In this document: in pieces, positions 8,525 through 20,039 of the stretch
How positions within the stretch are numbered: position 1 is the stretch's first letter
Layout: each line of letters starts with the position of its first letter
Assembly (NCBI RefSeq): GCF_023091745.1
Contig: NC_068912.1
Coordinates: 105,827,567-105,891,566 of the forward strand
Source of the DNA: Budorcas taxicolor
Lineage: Eukaryota > Chordata > Mammalia > Artiodactyla > Bovidae
DNA length: 64,000 bases
Reading direction: 5' to 3'
Program-made: the position numbers and the translations under genes
The notes under the pieces: generated by a model
The model's input: only the letters and a program-made list of their open reading frames with translations
What the model was told of the DNA's origin: nothing
Database searches by the model: none

Positions 8525-10015
8525 TTCAGTTCAGTTCAGTCGCTCAGTCAGGTCCGAATCTTTGTGACCCCATGAATTGCAGCACACCAGGCCTCCCTGT
8601 CCATCACCATCTCCCGGAGTTCACTCAGACTCACATCCATCGAGTCAGTGATGCCATCCCGCCATCTCATCCTGGGTTGTCCCCTTCTCCTCCCGCCCTC
8701 AATCTCTCCCAGCATCAAAGTCTTTTCCAATGAGTCAACTCTTCGCATGAGGTGGCCAAAGTACTGGAGCTTCAGCTTTAGCATCATTCCTTCCAAAGAA
8801 ATCCCAGGGTTGATCTCCTTCAGAATGGACTGGTTGGATCTCCTTGCAGTCCACGGGACCCTCAAGAGTCTTCTCCAACACCACAGTTCAAACGCATCAA
8901 TTCTTTGGCACTCAGCCTCCTTCACAGTCCAACTCTCACATCCATACATGACCACAGGAAAAACCATAGCCTTGACTAGACGCACCTTAGTCGGCAAAGT
9001 AATGTCTCTGCTTTTGAATATACTCTCTAGGTTGGTCATAACTTTCCTTCCAAGGAGTAAGCGTCTTAATTTCATGGCTGCAGTCACCATCTGCAGTGAT
9101 TTTGGAGCCCAGAAAAATAAAGTCTGACACTGTTTCTACTGTTTCCCCGTCTATTTGCCATGAAGTGATGGGACTGGATGCCATGATCTTCGTTTTCTGA
9201 ATGCTGAGCTTTAAGCCAACTTTTCACTCTCCTCTTTTAGTTTCATCAAGAGGCTTTTTAGTTCTTCTTCACTTTCTGCCATAAGAGTGGTGTCATCTGC
9301 ATATCTGAGGTTATTGATATTTCTCCCGGCAATCTTGATTCCAGCTTGTGCTTCTTCCAGTCCAGCATTTCTCATGATGTACGCTGCATATAAGTTAAAT
9401 AAGCAGGGTGACAATATACAGCCTTGACGTACTCCTTTTCCTATTTGGAACCAGTCTGTTGTTCCATGTCCAGTTCTAACTGTTGCTTCCTGACCTGCAT
9501 ACAGATTTCTCAAGAGGCAGGTCAGGTGGTCTGGTATTCCCATCTCTTTCAGAATTTTCCACAGTTGATTGTGATCCACACAGTCAAAGGCTTTGGCATA
9601 GTCAATAAAGCAGAAATAGATGTTTTTCTGGAACTATCTTGCTTTTTCCATGATCCAGCGGATGTTGGCAATTTGATCTCTGGTTCCTCTGCCTTTTCTA
9701 AAACCAGCTTGAACATCAGGAAGTTCACGGTTCACGTATTGCTGAAGTGTGGCTTGGAGAATTTTGAGCATTACTTTACTAGCATGTGAGATGAGTGCAA
9801 TTGTGGGGTATTTTGAGCATTCTTTGGCATTGCCTTTCTTTGGAATTGGAATGAAAACTGACCTTTTCCAGTCCTGTGACCACTGCTGAGTTTTCCAAAC
9901 TTGCTGGCATATTTAGTGCAGCACTTTCACAGCATCATCTTTCAGGATTTGAAACAGCTCAACTGGAATTCGATCACCTCCACTAGCTTTGTTCACAGTG
10001 ATGCTTTCTAATGTC
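8525..10015 (-). mobile_element. Bov-B LINE 3' fragment, copy D
   Basis: A second minus-strand Bov-B starts with its ttcagttcagttcagtcgctc tail immediately after copy C and extends about 1.5 kb into ORF2, including LRYADDTTLMAE near 9300. Frames are broken (for example around 9220 and 9650). The 5-bp cttag at 7624-7628 and 10016-10020 may be the duplication that flanks the pair. Confidence 0.92.
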
Positions 10016-10384
10016 CTTAGCCTACCTTAAATGTGCTTAAAACACTTACATTAGCCAGAGTTGGCCAAAATCATCTAGCGCAGAGCCTATTTTGTAATAA
10101 AGTATTGAAATATTTCATGTAATTTACTGAATACTATACTGAAAGTGAAAAACAGAATGGCTGTGTAGGTACAGAATGGTTGTAAGTGTATTGGTTGTTT
10201 ATCCTTGTGATTGTGACTGTCTGGGAGCTGAGGCTCACTGCTATTGCACAGCATCATGGGAGAGTATTAAACCAATAATTGCTAGCTCAGGAAAAAAATA
10301 AAAATTCAAATTATAGTTTCTACTGAGTGCATATCACTTTCACACCACTGTAAAATTGAAAAATCATAAGTCAGGGACTCTCTG

Positions 10385-10684
10385 TAATTAACACTAAATG
10401 AGATCACAAGGGTGGGACCCTGATCCCATAGGATTAGTGTCCTTTTAAGAAGAGACAGCAGAGGGCTTAATCTTTCTCTGAAGGCAGGCACTGAGGAAAG
10501 CTAATATGAGGATTTAGCAAGAAGTCACTATGTACAGCCAGGAAGAGAGCCCTCACCAGAAAGTGATCTTGCCAGACCTTGATCTGGGACTTCTAGCTTT
10601 CAGAAGTATGAAGAAATAAATTTCCATTGTTTAAGGCACCCAGTCTATGATATTTTGTTATAACAGCCCAAGCAGACTAACACA
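10385..10684 (+). mobile_element. MLT1-type solo LTR, right part
   Basis: It resumes with aatgagatcacaagggtggg and passes through cttgatctgggacttctagc and a polyadenylation-like gaaataaatttccattgtttaag, ending in CA at 10684 before CTAGC. This is the usual 3' half of a MaLR LTR. Confidence 0.85.
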
Positions 10685-10689
10685 CTAGC

Positions 10690-10890
10690 ATGTAGTATTT
10701 ACAGAGTATGAAGCTTTGTTCTAAGTGCATTATATATTTTAACCAATGTGGTCCTCATAACAACCTCTTGAGGTAAATGCTATTATTATTCCTAATTTGC
10801 AGATAAGAAAACTGAGGTTTGGAGAAGTTAAGTAACTTGTCCTGCATCATACAGCTTGCAAGTGATAAATCCAAGCAGTCTGCTCTTCTA
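10690..10890 (-). mobile_element. MIR SINE
   Basis: On plus it reads tttacagagtatgaagc, then cctcataacaacctcttgagg and gcagataagaaaactgagg, which is the reverse complement of the MIR core. Confidence 0.85.
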
Positions 10891-10909
10891 CCTGCTACTA
10901 AACAATACC

Positions 10910-11400
10910 ACAGCATAAAATATAATAAAACGTTAATGGTAAAGTCTAGGTAGTGGTACATGGATACTCACTGTAAAAGTCTTTCAACTTTCCTGTATGT
11001 TTGAATGTTTTCATAATAAAATATTGCTAAGAATAAATAAGAATTATGCAGGACCTTATCAATAAAGTCACAAAAATTACTGATTTAAATGGAAAGAATA
11101 GTGATGTACATCATGTTCATGGATTGGAATAGAACTTTCTAAATATGTCAGCTTCCTCCACTTTAATGCTCCCCAATAAAAATCTCAACTTTTCCTTTTA
11201 ATAAGTTAAATGATTCTAAAGTTTACCAGGAATGGTAAGTATTCCAGAATGGCCAATAAAATTTTCCAACAATAATGATGTCAGACTTGACCTACCAATA
11301 TAACTTGTATAAATTGTTTTGCCAATATAATACAAGGCTTGATAATCAAGATAAGATAAAACCAGCACCAAAATATACTCTTAAATTAATAAAACTAAAT
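10910..11400 (+). mobile_element. Old L1 fragments (3' end then ORF2 piece)
   Basis: The stretch to 11040 resembles an L1M 3' end (ctttcaactttcctgtatgtttgaatg...ataataaaat). From about 11100 a diverged L1 ORF2 region follows (catggattggaatagaac, atggccaataaaattttcc). It is heavily decayed. Confidence 0.6.
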
Positions 11401-11582
11401 TGAAACCCTCCAAACAGACATGTTAGTTTACTTAAATTTAATATATTATAAAAGTGGAATTTCAAATTAGCAAACTGATTATGATTATTCATTAAGTGTT
11501 GTGAAGACAACTCGTTAGCCATTTAGGGAACTGTAGTAGTCTTCTTGGGCTGCTACAATTAAATACCACAAATTGGATGGCT

Positions 11583-12003
11583 TGTTGTTCAGTCGCTCAG
11601 CTGTGTCCGACTCTTTGCAACCCCATGGACAGCAGCAGTCCAGGCTTCCCTGTCCTTCACCATGTCCTGGAGTTTGCTCAAACTCATGTCCGTAGAGTCA
11701 GTAATGTCATCCAACCATCTCATCCTCTGTCACCCCCTTCTCCTCTTGCCTTCTATCTTTCCCAGCATCAAGGTCTTTTCCAATGGGTCGGCTGTTCACA
11801 TCAGGTGGCCAAAGTATTGAAGTTTCAGCTTCAGCAAAAGTCCTTCCACTGAATATTCAGGGTTGACTTCCTTTAGGATTCACTAGTTTGATCTCCTTGC
11901 TGTCCAAGGGACTCTCAAAACTCTTCTCCAGCACCACAGTTCAAAAGCATCAGTTCTTCTGTTCTCAGCCTTCTTTATGGTCCAACTCTCACATCCCTAC
12001 ATG
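11583..12003 (-). mobile_element. Bov-B LINE copy E, 3' segment
   Basis: A diverged minus-strand Bov-B tail and ORF2 end is interrupted at catccctacatg by a composite SINE. It resumes at 12323. Divergence from the other copies is higher, so it is an older insertion. Confidence 0.88.
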
Positions 12004-12322
12004 AAAGCGAAAGTGAAAGATGCTCAGCCATGTCAGACTCTTTGCAACCCCATGCATTATACAGTCCATGGAATTCTCCAGGCCAGAATACTGGAGTGGG
12101 TAGCCTTTCCCTTCTCCAGGGGAATCTTCCCAACCCAGGGATTGAACCCAGGTCTCCCACATTGCAAGTGGATTCTTTACCGGCTGAGCCACAAGGGAAG
12201 CCCAAGAATACTGGAGTGGGTAGCCTATCCCTTCTCCAGGGGATCTTCCTGACCCAGGGATCGAACCGGGGTCTCCTGCATTGCAGGCGGATTCTTTACC
12301 AACTGAGCTATTGGGGAAGTCC
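12004..12322 (-). mobile_element. Composite Bov-tA SINE inserted in Bov-B
   Basis: One Bov-A body and two tRNA-like heads are read on the minus strand, with heads ending near 12200 and 12322. The flanking CATCCCTACATG and CATCGGTACATA are an imperfect target-site duplication of Bov-B sequence. Confidence 0.88.
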
Positions 12323-13065
12323 ATCGGTACATAACTACTGGAAAAACCATAGCTTTGGCTATGTGAACCCTTGTCGGCAAAGTGATGTCTCTGCTTTAAT
12401 ACACTGTCTAGGTTTGTCATAGCTATTTTCCCAAGGAGCAAGCATCTTTTAATTGTGTAGCTGCAGTCACCATCTGCATTGATTTTGGTGGTATTATTTG
12501 CATATCTGAGGTTATTGATATTTCTCCCGGCAATCTTGATTCCAGCTTTTGATTCATCTAGTCTGGCACTTTGCATGATGTACCCTGCATAGAAGTTAAA
12601 TAAGCAGGGAGACAATATACAGCCTTGACGTACTCCTTGCCCAATTTTGAACTAGTCTGTTGTTCCGTATTCAGTTCTAACTGCTGCTTCTTAACCTGCA
12701 TACAGATTTCTCAGGAGGTAGGTAAGGTGGTCTGGTATCCCCATTTCTTTCAGAATTTTCCACAGTTTGTTGTGCTCTACACAGTCAAAGTCTTTAGCAT
12801 AATCAGTGAAGCAGAAGTAGGTGTTTTTCTGGAATTTCTTTGCTTTGTCTGTGATCCAAGGAATGTTGGCAATTTGATCTCTGGTTCCTCTGTCTTTCTA
12901 TACCCAACTTGTACATCTGGAAGTCCTTGGTTGATGTACCACTGAAGCCTGCCTTGAAGGACTTTGAGCATAACCTTACTAGCATGTGAAATGAGTACAG
13001 CTGTATGATAGTTTGAACATTCTTTGGTATTGCCCTTCCTTAGAATTAGAATGAAAACTAATCTT
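12323..13065 (-). mobile_element. Bov-B LINE copy E, 5' segment
   Basis: ORF2 resumes with gaaaaaccatagctttggc on plus. About 200 bp of the usual reverse-transcriptase region are missing around 12485, where ctgcattgattttgg joins directly to ggtattatttgcatatc. It ends near 13065. Confidence 0.85.
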
Positions 13066-13130
13066 TTTCATCTGTAGATTTTATTCAAATCACCATTGCT
13101 ATTCACATTTCTATTACAATGTTCAGCCTT

Positions 13131-13320
13131 TGTAGGGAACAAGGTATAAGAAAGGTTGGGAAGTGCTTGCAAACGAGACTCTCAACCAGGGCTGAACATT
13201 CTTGCAAATGAGATGTTCTGCCCAGTGTAGGGAACTAGGTATAAGGAAGGTTGAGAAGTGCTTGCAAACGAGACTCTCAACCAGGGCTGAACATTCTTGC
13301 AAACGAGATGTTCAGCTAGG
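13131..13320 (+). repeat. 95-bp direct tandem duplication
   Basis: Two adjacent copies start tgtagggaac at 13131 and 13226 and share gcttgcaaacgagactctc and accagggctgaacattc. They differ at only a handful of bases. Confidence 0.9.
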
Positions 13321-13685
13321 AATCCTCTGTTTGTTCCCGTGGGAAAAGAACATTTCTTGCACACAAGGATGTTTCTCTGATTCCTCAAAAGGAACAGACC
13401 CAGGGACAAAACGGATTCTAAGTTGATAAGGAAGTCCCCCAAAACAAAGTCTTAGCTGCAGTAAATAAGTTAAGGTAAAGGTTATCTCGCCCTGCGCCTG
13501 CGCACTGTATAGTCGCTGAATTATGGTGTTTGGCAACTCGCCCTGTAGATTGTTGCGTAAAAGATATAAAGTAAAGCAGCTGTAAGAGCAAGGAGTTAAA
13601 GTAAAAAGATTCAAACCACTCTGCAGTGTTGGTGTTTCATTCCGTCGCCAGCAAGCCTTATTCTTTAGAATTACCATTTTCACCC
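13131..13685 (+). mobile_element. LTR-like element with a duplicated 95-bp 5' block
   Basis: The block begins TGTAGGGAAC and ends near ...ccattttCA. It includes a GC-rich segment (cgccctgcgcctgcgcac), a TATA-like gatataaag and a cattccgtcgccagcaag segment typical of a U5 region. Together these suggest a solo LTR of a ruminant endogenous retrovirus. Two direct copies of a 95-bp unit occupy the 5' end (13131-13225 and 13226-13320). I did not find a clear target-site duplication or any internal retroviral gene, so the family is left open. Confidence 0.5.
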
Positions 13686-14048
13686 CTGATTTCTGATAGG
13701 GTCAAAAAGAAATTAACATTATAAGTAATGACAGAGTGAGGCCCAATTTCAACTTATAATTCTTTAACTTTCTAAGTATTTTCCATCACAAATAATTGTC
13801 AACTTCCAGCAGACAAATGATGGGAAAAATGCAGGAGGAATCTATGCTAGCACTCATAATTATCTGTACTATCAACACTTCCAAGCACTTACAATGGTAA
13901 GTTTAGTTGCAGGAGCTGATACTGTTTGTGTCATATGCATACCTTTTAGACTTTTCAGTGTGCTTCAGCGATGCCAGCTGCCTGTATTTGCATCCCTGCA
14001 GCTGGGCAGGGAATTAACAGTGATTACCCTCCCAGTACCCCCACCACC

Positions 14049-14259
14049 AGGCTTCCCAGGTGGCTCAGTGGGTAAAGAATATGCCCACAATGCAGGAGAC
14101 ACAGGAGATGTGGATTCAGTCTCCAGGTTGGTAAGATCCCCTGGAGGAGGGTACAGCAACCCACTCCTTGCCTGGAGAAGTCCCACGGACAGAGGAGCCT
14201 GGCAGGTTATAGTCCATGGGGTTGAAAAGAGCTGGACACGACTGAGCAGAGATGCAAGC
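14049..14259 (+). mobile_element. Bov-tA SINE
   Basis: A full copy flanked by a perfect 12-bp duplication ACCCCCACCACC (14037-14048 and 14260-14271). Confidence 0.95.
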
Positions 14260-14402
14260 ACCCCCACCACCTGCCTTCAGCCAATGATTCTGATCAGTTG
14301 GTTTGACAGTGCCCAGACTGCTCACACTAGATGGCATGATTCTGAGGTTATTATGCAGTTTCCCAGAGTTTCAGTGAGATTAAACTCCAGTCTCCTACAG
14401 AG

Positions 14403-14611
14403 AGGGCTTCCCTGGAAGCTCAGATGGTTAAGAATCCACCTGCAATGCCGGAGACCTGGGTTCGATCCCTCAGTTGGGAAGATCCCCTGGAGGAGGGCAT
14501 GGCAACCCAGTGTTCCTGCCTGGAGAATCCCCATGGACAGAGGTGCCTGGCAGGCTGCAGTCCATGGGGTCTCAAAGAGTCAGACACGACTGAGCAACTA
14601 AGCACACAACA
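14403..14611 (+). mobile_element. Bov-tA SINE
   Basis: A full copy flanked by a perfect 11-bp duplication CTCCTACAGAG (14392-14402 and 14612-14622). It lies only about 140 bp from the previous SINE in the same orientation. The long open frame across both is an artefact of this arrangement. Confidence 0.95.
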
Positions 14612-14814
14612 CTCCTACAGAGGTAACTAGCTTAATAATGTACCTTTTACTGGCTACTTTTCTTTCTACCTCCTTCCCCCATTTCCTATTGGTATTTCCC
14701 AAATAAACTACTTGGGCCCAATCCTTTGTCAGAGTATGTTTCTGAGAGAACCCAAATCAGACAGTCACTGAAGGCATGAACAATGATCCTACAAGGCATA
14801 CGGTCTTCGCATTT

Positions 14815-14938
14815 TTTGTTTTTGTTTTGGCCACACTGTGTGGCATGTGGGATCTTAGTTCCCTGACCAGGGACCAAATCTTCACCCCCTGCAGTGGAAG
14901 AGCAGAGTCTCAACCCCTGGACCACCAGGGTGTTTCCA
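14815..14938 (-). mobile_element. CHR-type SINE
   Basis: On plus it reads tttggccacactgtgtggc, gatcttagttccctgaccagg and ctggaccaccagggt, the reverse complement of a CHR tRNA-like SINE. Confidence 0.85.
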
Positions 14939-15084
14939 TGCAGTCCCTGTAACGTGAGTGCCTTACCAGTGCACACTACCCTCATTCAAAGCAATAATAT
15001 CCTACATTCTATATTTAACCCAATTCTATTCCTCCTAATACACATTAAAAATAAATACAAGCACATTTACAATTTGTGTACCTT

Positions 15085-15325
15085 CATATATGGGAGAGGG
15101 GGAGGGACAGACAGGGAGTTTGGGGTTAGGAGATGCAAACTATAACATACTGAATGGACAGACAGCAAAGGTACCACAGGGGACAATATTCAATGTTCTG
15201 GGATAAACCATCATGGAAAAGAATATCAGAAAGAATGTATAATCTATATTACTGAGTTAATTTGCTATGGAGAAGAAATCAACACATTTTAAACCAACCA
15301 CAATAAAAAATTAAAAATAAAAATT
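15085..15325 (+). mobile_element. L1 3'-end fragment
   Basis: It resembles the ruminant L1 3' UTR (ggggttaggagatgcaaac, then a degraded acagcaaaggtacc region) and ends in an A-rich stretch. Confidence 0.6.
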
Positions 15326-15329
15326 GTCT

Positions 15330-16665
15330 TTCAGCATCACAGTCACCCCAGCATTGAGCTTCTGCTTCCAATGAATTCATTTGGTTTATAAATCAACTTG
15401 TCACTCCACTTAAGTAATTCAGGATTTTGCTGGAGTTCTTTCTCCTCAAACGAACAACCTTCACTAACACATGAGGGTAAACAGATGATTTTCTTTCTTC
15501 TCTTGTCCTCTCTGGAACAATCTTCCAGGATGTATTGTTTTCGCTAGAGGGTGGGCACTCAAAGTTAATTCTCTTTCTCTATCCTGGGAGATAGTGGGAC
15601 AGAATAAAGCCATCTTCTTCCTGCTTTCCTTAAACCCTCACAGGATTCCTAAACCAGACTGAACAGTTTTATGATAACTTTTATAGGAGAGTCATGGAAA
15701 TTCAGAATTACGATCGTAATTAACTTGACCTCTCTTAAAAAGAAAGTACTTGGCACTTTGAACTTCACAGGGACTGTAGTCACAACCCTCATCCTACAGG
15801 TGTCCTTTTCCTTGAGGCTGTCAGTCCATAACTCTCTTCCCTGGGAAAACGACACCCCTTTCCAAAAGAAGGGTCTCATTCCCTGCCCTTTCTGCCTTCT
15901 TAGTCCTTGTCATATGGTCTTTAGTCCTAGTTAAAGGGAGCAGATGGAACACACGTATTTAGCTCCACTCCCTCACAAAAATCCCATCATAACTGCAGAA
16001 AAAAGGACTTAAAACCAAAGGCATAAACCCAAGGATACATTGAATAGAGAGGAGAAAAACAAAATTCTGGCAACTGAATGACGAATGGATGAATGCTTTC
16101 AGCCTTATGAGTCCTGAAAGGCTGAATCCTTAGTGAGCAGTGGGAAAGCCAAGAAGCAACCTAATTACATTCCAGAATCCCCAAAAGCAAACAAACTGCT
16201 TGTCTAGGGGTCCCTCTGAAAATGGGGAGTTCAGGCCATCCTAACCATAGAATATTGGTTGTAAATCTGTTAGAAGCAGATTCTCAGTGTCTCTACACTA
16301 CTCCAGTCAGGTGACTGTCCTTTGACCATCTCTGCAGGAGATTGGAGGAGTCATTTAAGGAAAAGATAAAACAGAGGGGTCTCTGAACTGAAGAACAGCA
16401 GGCAGAGTTGAGGGGTGGGCACTAGGCTGGAAATACCGGGAACAGGGCAAGGCTATGTGGACATTTACGCACTGAACTTGAGACTCCCACTCTTCTTTCC
16501 AGAATGCTTCTACCCAGGTCTATACTCTCTGGGTAGCAAATCTGAAAAACTTCTCCAGTGACTTCACCCAGCCAAAGAGGAAAAGATCAAAAGATACTGA
16601 CGTTGAAGGTTTCCAAGGATAAGCAGGCAGACCATTACTCGGTTCAGTTGCGGCAGCTCTGGTCC
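15330..16665. other. Intergenic sequence, no gene recognised
   Basis: There is no repeat I can name with confidence, no CpG cluster and no long frame with domain-like content. Short open frames (for example 15671-15934) look like chance. Confidence 0.45.
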
Positions 16666-16669
16666 CATG

Positions 16670-16884
16670 TGCTGTGTGTGCTTAATCGCTGAGTTGTGTC
16701 CGACTCTTTGAGGCCCCATGGACTGTAGCTTGCCAGGCTCCTCTGTCCACGGGGATTCTCCAGGCAAGAATACTGGAGTGGGTTGCCAGGCCCTCCTCCA
16801 GGAGATCTTCCCAACCCAGGAATCAAACCCAGGTCTCCCACATTGCAGGCAGATTCTTTACCGTCTGAGCCACCAGGGAAGCCC
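16670..16884 (-). mobile_element. Bov-tA SINE
   Basis: Body and head are read on minus, ending with the plus-strand gccaccagggaagccc. Flanks cccatg occur on both sides. Confidence 0.9.
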
Positions 16885-16999
16885 ATGACACCTGGGATCT
16901 CCTGATCTGGCATTCAATCCACACCAAGGCCAAGTAGGAAGAGCTGCTTGACAAAGAGAGCTCAGTTTTGAAAACCACAATTGCCTCCTTGGTGGTTCT

Positions 17000-17185
17000 T
17001 TTTTATTTCTAATATTTATTTATGTGGCTGCACCGGGTCTTCATTACGGCATGCAGTATCTTTAGTTGCAGCACGTGAACTCTTAGTTGCAGTATGTGGG
17101 ATCTAGTCCCCTGACCAGGGATCGAATCCAGGCCCCTGCTTTGGGCGTGCAGAATCTTAGCCACTGGACCACTATGGACGTCCCA
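17000..17185 (-). mobile_element. CHR-2-type SINE
   Basis: On plus, a T-rich start is followed by ggctgcaccgggtcttcatt, tagttgcagcacgtgaac, cctgaccagggatcgaatcc and cactggaccactatgg. This is a longer CHR subtype on the minus strand. Confidence 0.85.
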
Positions 17186-17821
17186 TTATTGGTTCTTTAT
17201 TTAGGGCTTGTAAGAGGGTCCATACAGTATTCTGGTCTACTACTAATCTACCGAATTGCAAGAGCTGAGGGAAGAAGTGCCTGTAGCCTGAATAAGAGAA
17301 ACATCTGTCGTTCTGGGCTCTACTTGAAATAGGCAGCTTTTCACATCACCCCCAAAATCAGCTGGGTCAACACATCTGACTATGGTGTATGTGCTTCACA
17401 AATCCAAAGGGACTCATCTCATGCGGTACTTCTTTTTTTAATACAGCAGACAGAAAACAACTTGTTCCTTCCTTTAAAAGGATCAGCCCAACATGCCTCA
17501 GATAGTTCACTGATGTGGCAGGATTCCTTACAGATTGGTTTATATGATAGATTGCCTATTAGTTCCTGCTTAAAACAACAATAATCTTTTATTGTCTCTC
17601 ACAGTTTCTCTAAGTCAGAAATTTAGACAGGGCACAGAGCAGCACCATGATGTTGGGAGCCTAACTGGAAGATGCAAAGGCAAAGAACTGGAATCATCTG
17701 AAAGTTATTTACTGTCACGTAGGCCTGGCCAGAGCTGTTGACCAGAAACCCACACGTGACTTCTCCATGTGGCCTGAGCTTTCTTAAAATATATTGGCTT
17801 GGTATGAAGGGCAAGAGTCCT

Positions 17822-17841
17822 GAGAGAGAGAGAGAGAGAGA
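17822..17841 (+). repeat. (GA)n microsatellite
   Basis: About ten uninterrupted GA units. Confidence 0.95.
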
Positions 17842-19402
17842 ACCAGGAAGAAGCCATACAGCCCTTGCATAACCTTAGCCCAGGAAGTGAGGCCGTATCT
17901 GCCATATTCTGTTGGTTAAGGCAGTTATAAAGATCTATTCATGTTCAAAGGAAGAGAAAATAGACCTCTTCCGTGGAAGAAGGCCAATGTCACGATTATA
18001 AGATGAACATGTGGGATGGGGTGTATGCCGGTGAGGCCATCTTTGGAAAATACAATCTCCTGTGGAGAGAGAACCAAAGCCTCTACACACTGAACTACTG
18101 CGTAGATCTAAGAGTTGGCACATTCCTCAGATTGGGTAGTAAACTCACACTGCTGTTCTATCACGTGGAAGCAGATTGTGTCTGATATTTTCGTTTATCA
18201 GGATAAATTACTTCTCCCAAAGTATAATGTTAAGAGACCTATGTCACACGTCAAGCATTATCCTGATTAAATTCAAAAAGGAGATGCCTTCCAGAATAGC
18301 ACCTGTAATGAGGATAACCCAGTTTGAAGGTCTTAACCCAGAGTTTACCATAATTTACTGTCATCCCAAACCCATCCATCTTTTGCACCAGCTAGACTTC
18401 AAGTTAAATGGACCTGTGATTTCGTAAATCTCCCCCAGAGATGTAATACTGTTATTGGTTTGTTATTTCAGTAGGGAAGAGTTCACGGTTTTTTCAACAG
18501 TCCTTACTTCGCAGGTCAGCAAGTCAATGTAAGAAATCTATCAGTTGCTAAGGGCATCTTTTTCCAACTAGACACTCAGAAACTTGGGGGAACTGCTACA
18601 GGAGGGGTTTAAGGTTCCACTTGGTCTATGGTGAGGCTGACTTAGGTCAAAATGCCATCATTACCTGATCACCATATGCTTCCACTCTGACACATGGACA
18701 AAAATACTATGCGTAGGACGTAGTGATAGTTAACAGTTAATGTCTAACTGTTGCCCAAGTGTTTGTGTAGTTTCCCTAGTGTATTTACCCAGGTAAAATG
18801 GTAGTGGGTCCCTTGGGGGAAAGCCAGAAGATATACATTACACATTAATAGGGCTTTTACAAGCTCCATCCTCAAGAATACCTGTCTCTCCATTATTCAA
18901 TAGGCTGTGAACTTAGGTCTAGCAACAGAATATGAGGCTATATTTCTATCTTATTGACATCTGTCTCCAAACCCTGAGAAAATTTGGCTATACAGATCAA
19001 GTGGGGCTTTAGTGAGCTGCCATTTGTCTGGGTCCCTAGCTTCAATTAATTAATCATCTCCGAAGATCTTGGTATCCATTCTCATTATCATAAATTGCAG
19101 GTGGGCCACTGTTAAAGGCTATCATTGGAAATGCCCAAGTCCACTGAAAATAGGAAGTACACTTCACTAGTATTCTTGGCCTATACAGAACACCCACTAC
19201 GTCACGTTTTAATGAGTCTAGTACTTCTATAACAAAGTATGTCTCAAGCCATTGGGTAAAGGGAATGCAGTGTTTTATTAGGTTGGGAAAAGGAATAACA
19301 TGTTTGGTAATTCGTCCCAGAATTCCTTGAGTTTTGGAATCCTTTCTCTACATTATACGAAGGAATTTCTGCCATCCTAGCTTTTAGGATTGGCCAATGT
19401 AA
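17842..19402. other. Intergenic sequence, no gene recognised
   Basis: I found no exon with credible splice borders and no repeat I could name. Any old transposon sequence here is too diverged for me to place. Confidence 0.4.
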
Positions 19403-19636
19403 GGTGTGTATGCATGCCTGTGTGTTTAATCGCTAAGTCGTGTCTGACTCTTTGAGACCCCATGGACTATAGCCCCCCAGGCTCCACTGTCCATGGAATT
19501 TCCCAGGCAAGAATGCTGGAGTGGGTTGCCATTTCCTCCTCCAGGGGATCTTACAGACCCAGGGATTGAATCCACGTCTCCTGTGTCTCCTGCATTGGCA
19601 GGTGGATTCTTTACAATTGAGCCACCTGGGAATACC
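19403..19636 (-). mobile_element. Bov-tA SINE
   Basis: It reads from gtgtgtatgcatgcctgtgtg through ctgactctttgagacccc and tctcctgcattggcagg to gagccacctggga. The minus-strand copy has an extra tctcctgtg unit near the head. Confidence 0.9.
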
Positions 19637-19676
19637 CTAATATAATGTTAGCTCTATCTATTTATACTAGGCCCCA

Positions 19677-19937
19677 GGGGACTTCCCTAGTGGTCCAGTG
19701 GTTAAGAATCCACCTACCAATGCAGGGAACATGGGTCCTATCCCTGGTCTGGGCGGACTCCACATGCCTTGGGGCAATTAAGCCCACGCACCACAACTGC
19801 TGAGCCGAAGCTGGCGTGCTGTAGAGCCTGTGCTCCGCAACGAAAACCCACTGTGGTGAGAAGCCCACGCCCACTGCAGCTAGAGAAAGCCTGTTCGCAG
19901 CAACGAAGACCCAGTACAGCCAGAAAGAAAGAAAGGT
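19677..19937 (+). mobile_element. CHR-2-type SINE, long form
   Basis: A head (ggggacttccctagtggtcc) is followed by the long body with tgagaagcccacgcccac and a final gaagacccagtacagcc, then a GAAA-rich tail. Confidence 0.9.
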
Positions 19938-20039
19938 ATTTTCCCTTCCTCTGAGATAAACTTTTCTTCTCTCTTAATTGAACCTTTTGACAAACAGTTC
20001 TCAATTTTAATCTAATCAAGGTATACAGATAGCAAACAA

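Larger units (their letters stand above)
7526..10384. mobile_element. Tigger-like non-autonomous DNA transposon, split by two Bov-B LINEs
   Basis: Its ends are inverted repeats: CAGATCTTCC...CTTATGAT at 7526 pairs with ATCATAAGTCAGGGACTCTCTG ending at 10384 (imperfect, over about 24 bp). A TA dinucleotide flanks each end (7524-7525 and 10385-10386), as for Tc1/mariner-pogo elements. Without the Bov-B inserts (7632-10015) it is only about 475 bp, too short for a transposase. The exact family is not certain. Confidence 0.7.

Noticed and set aside
9211..9579. Reverse transcriptase frame with YADD motif, considered as an active LINE
   Set aside because: The Bov-B copy is 5'-truncated, lacks the endonuclease domain and has frame breaks, so it cannot be autonomous.
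13894..14601. 235-codon plus-strand open frame
   Set aside because: It runs across two Bov-tA SINEs in the same orientation and has no domain outside them.
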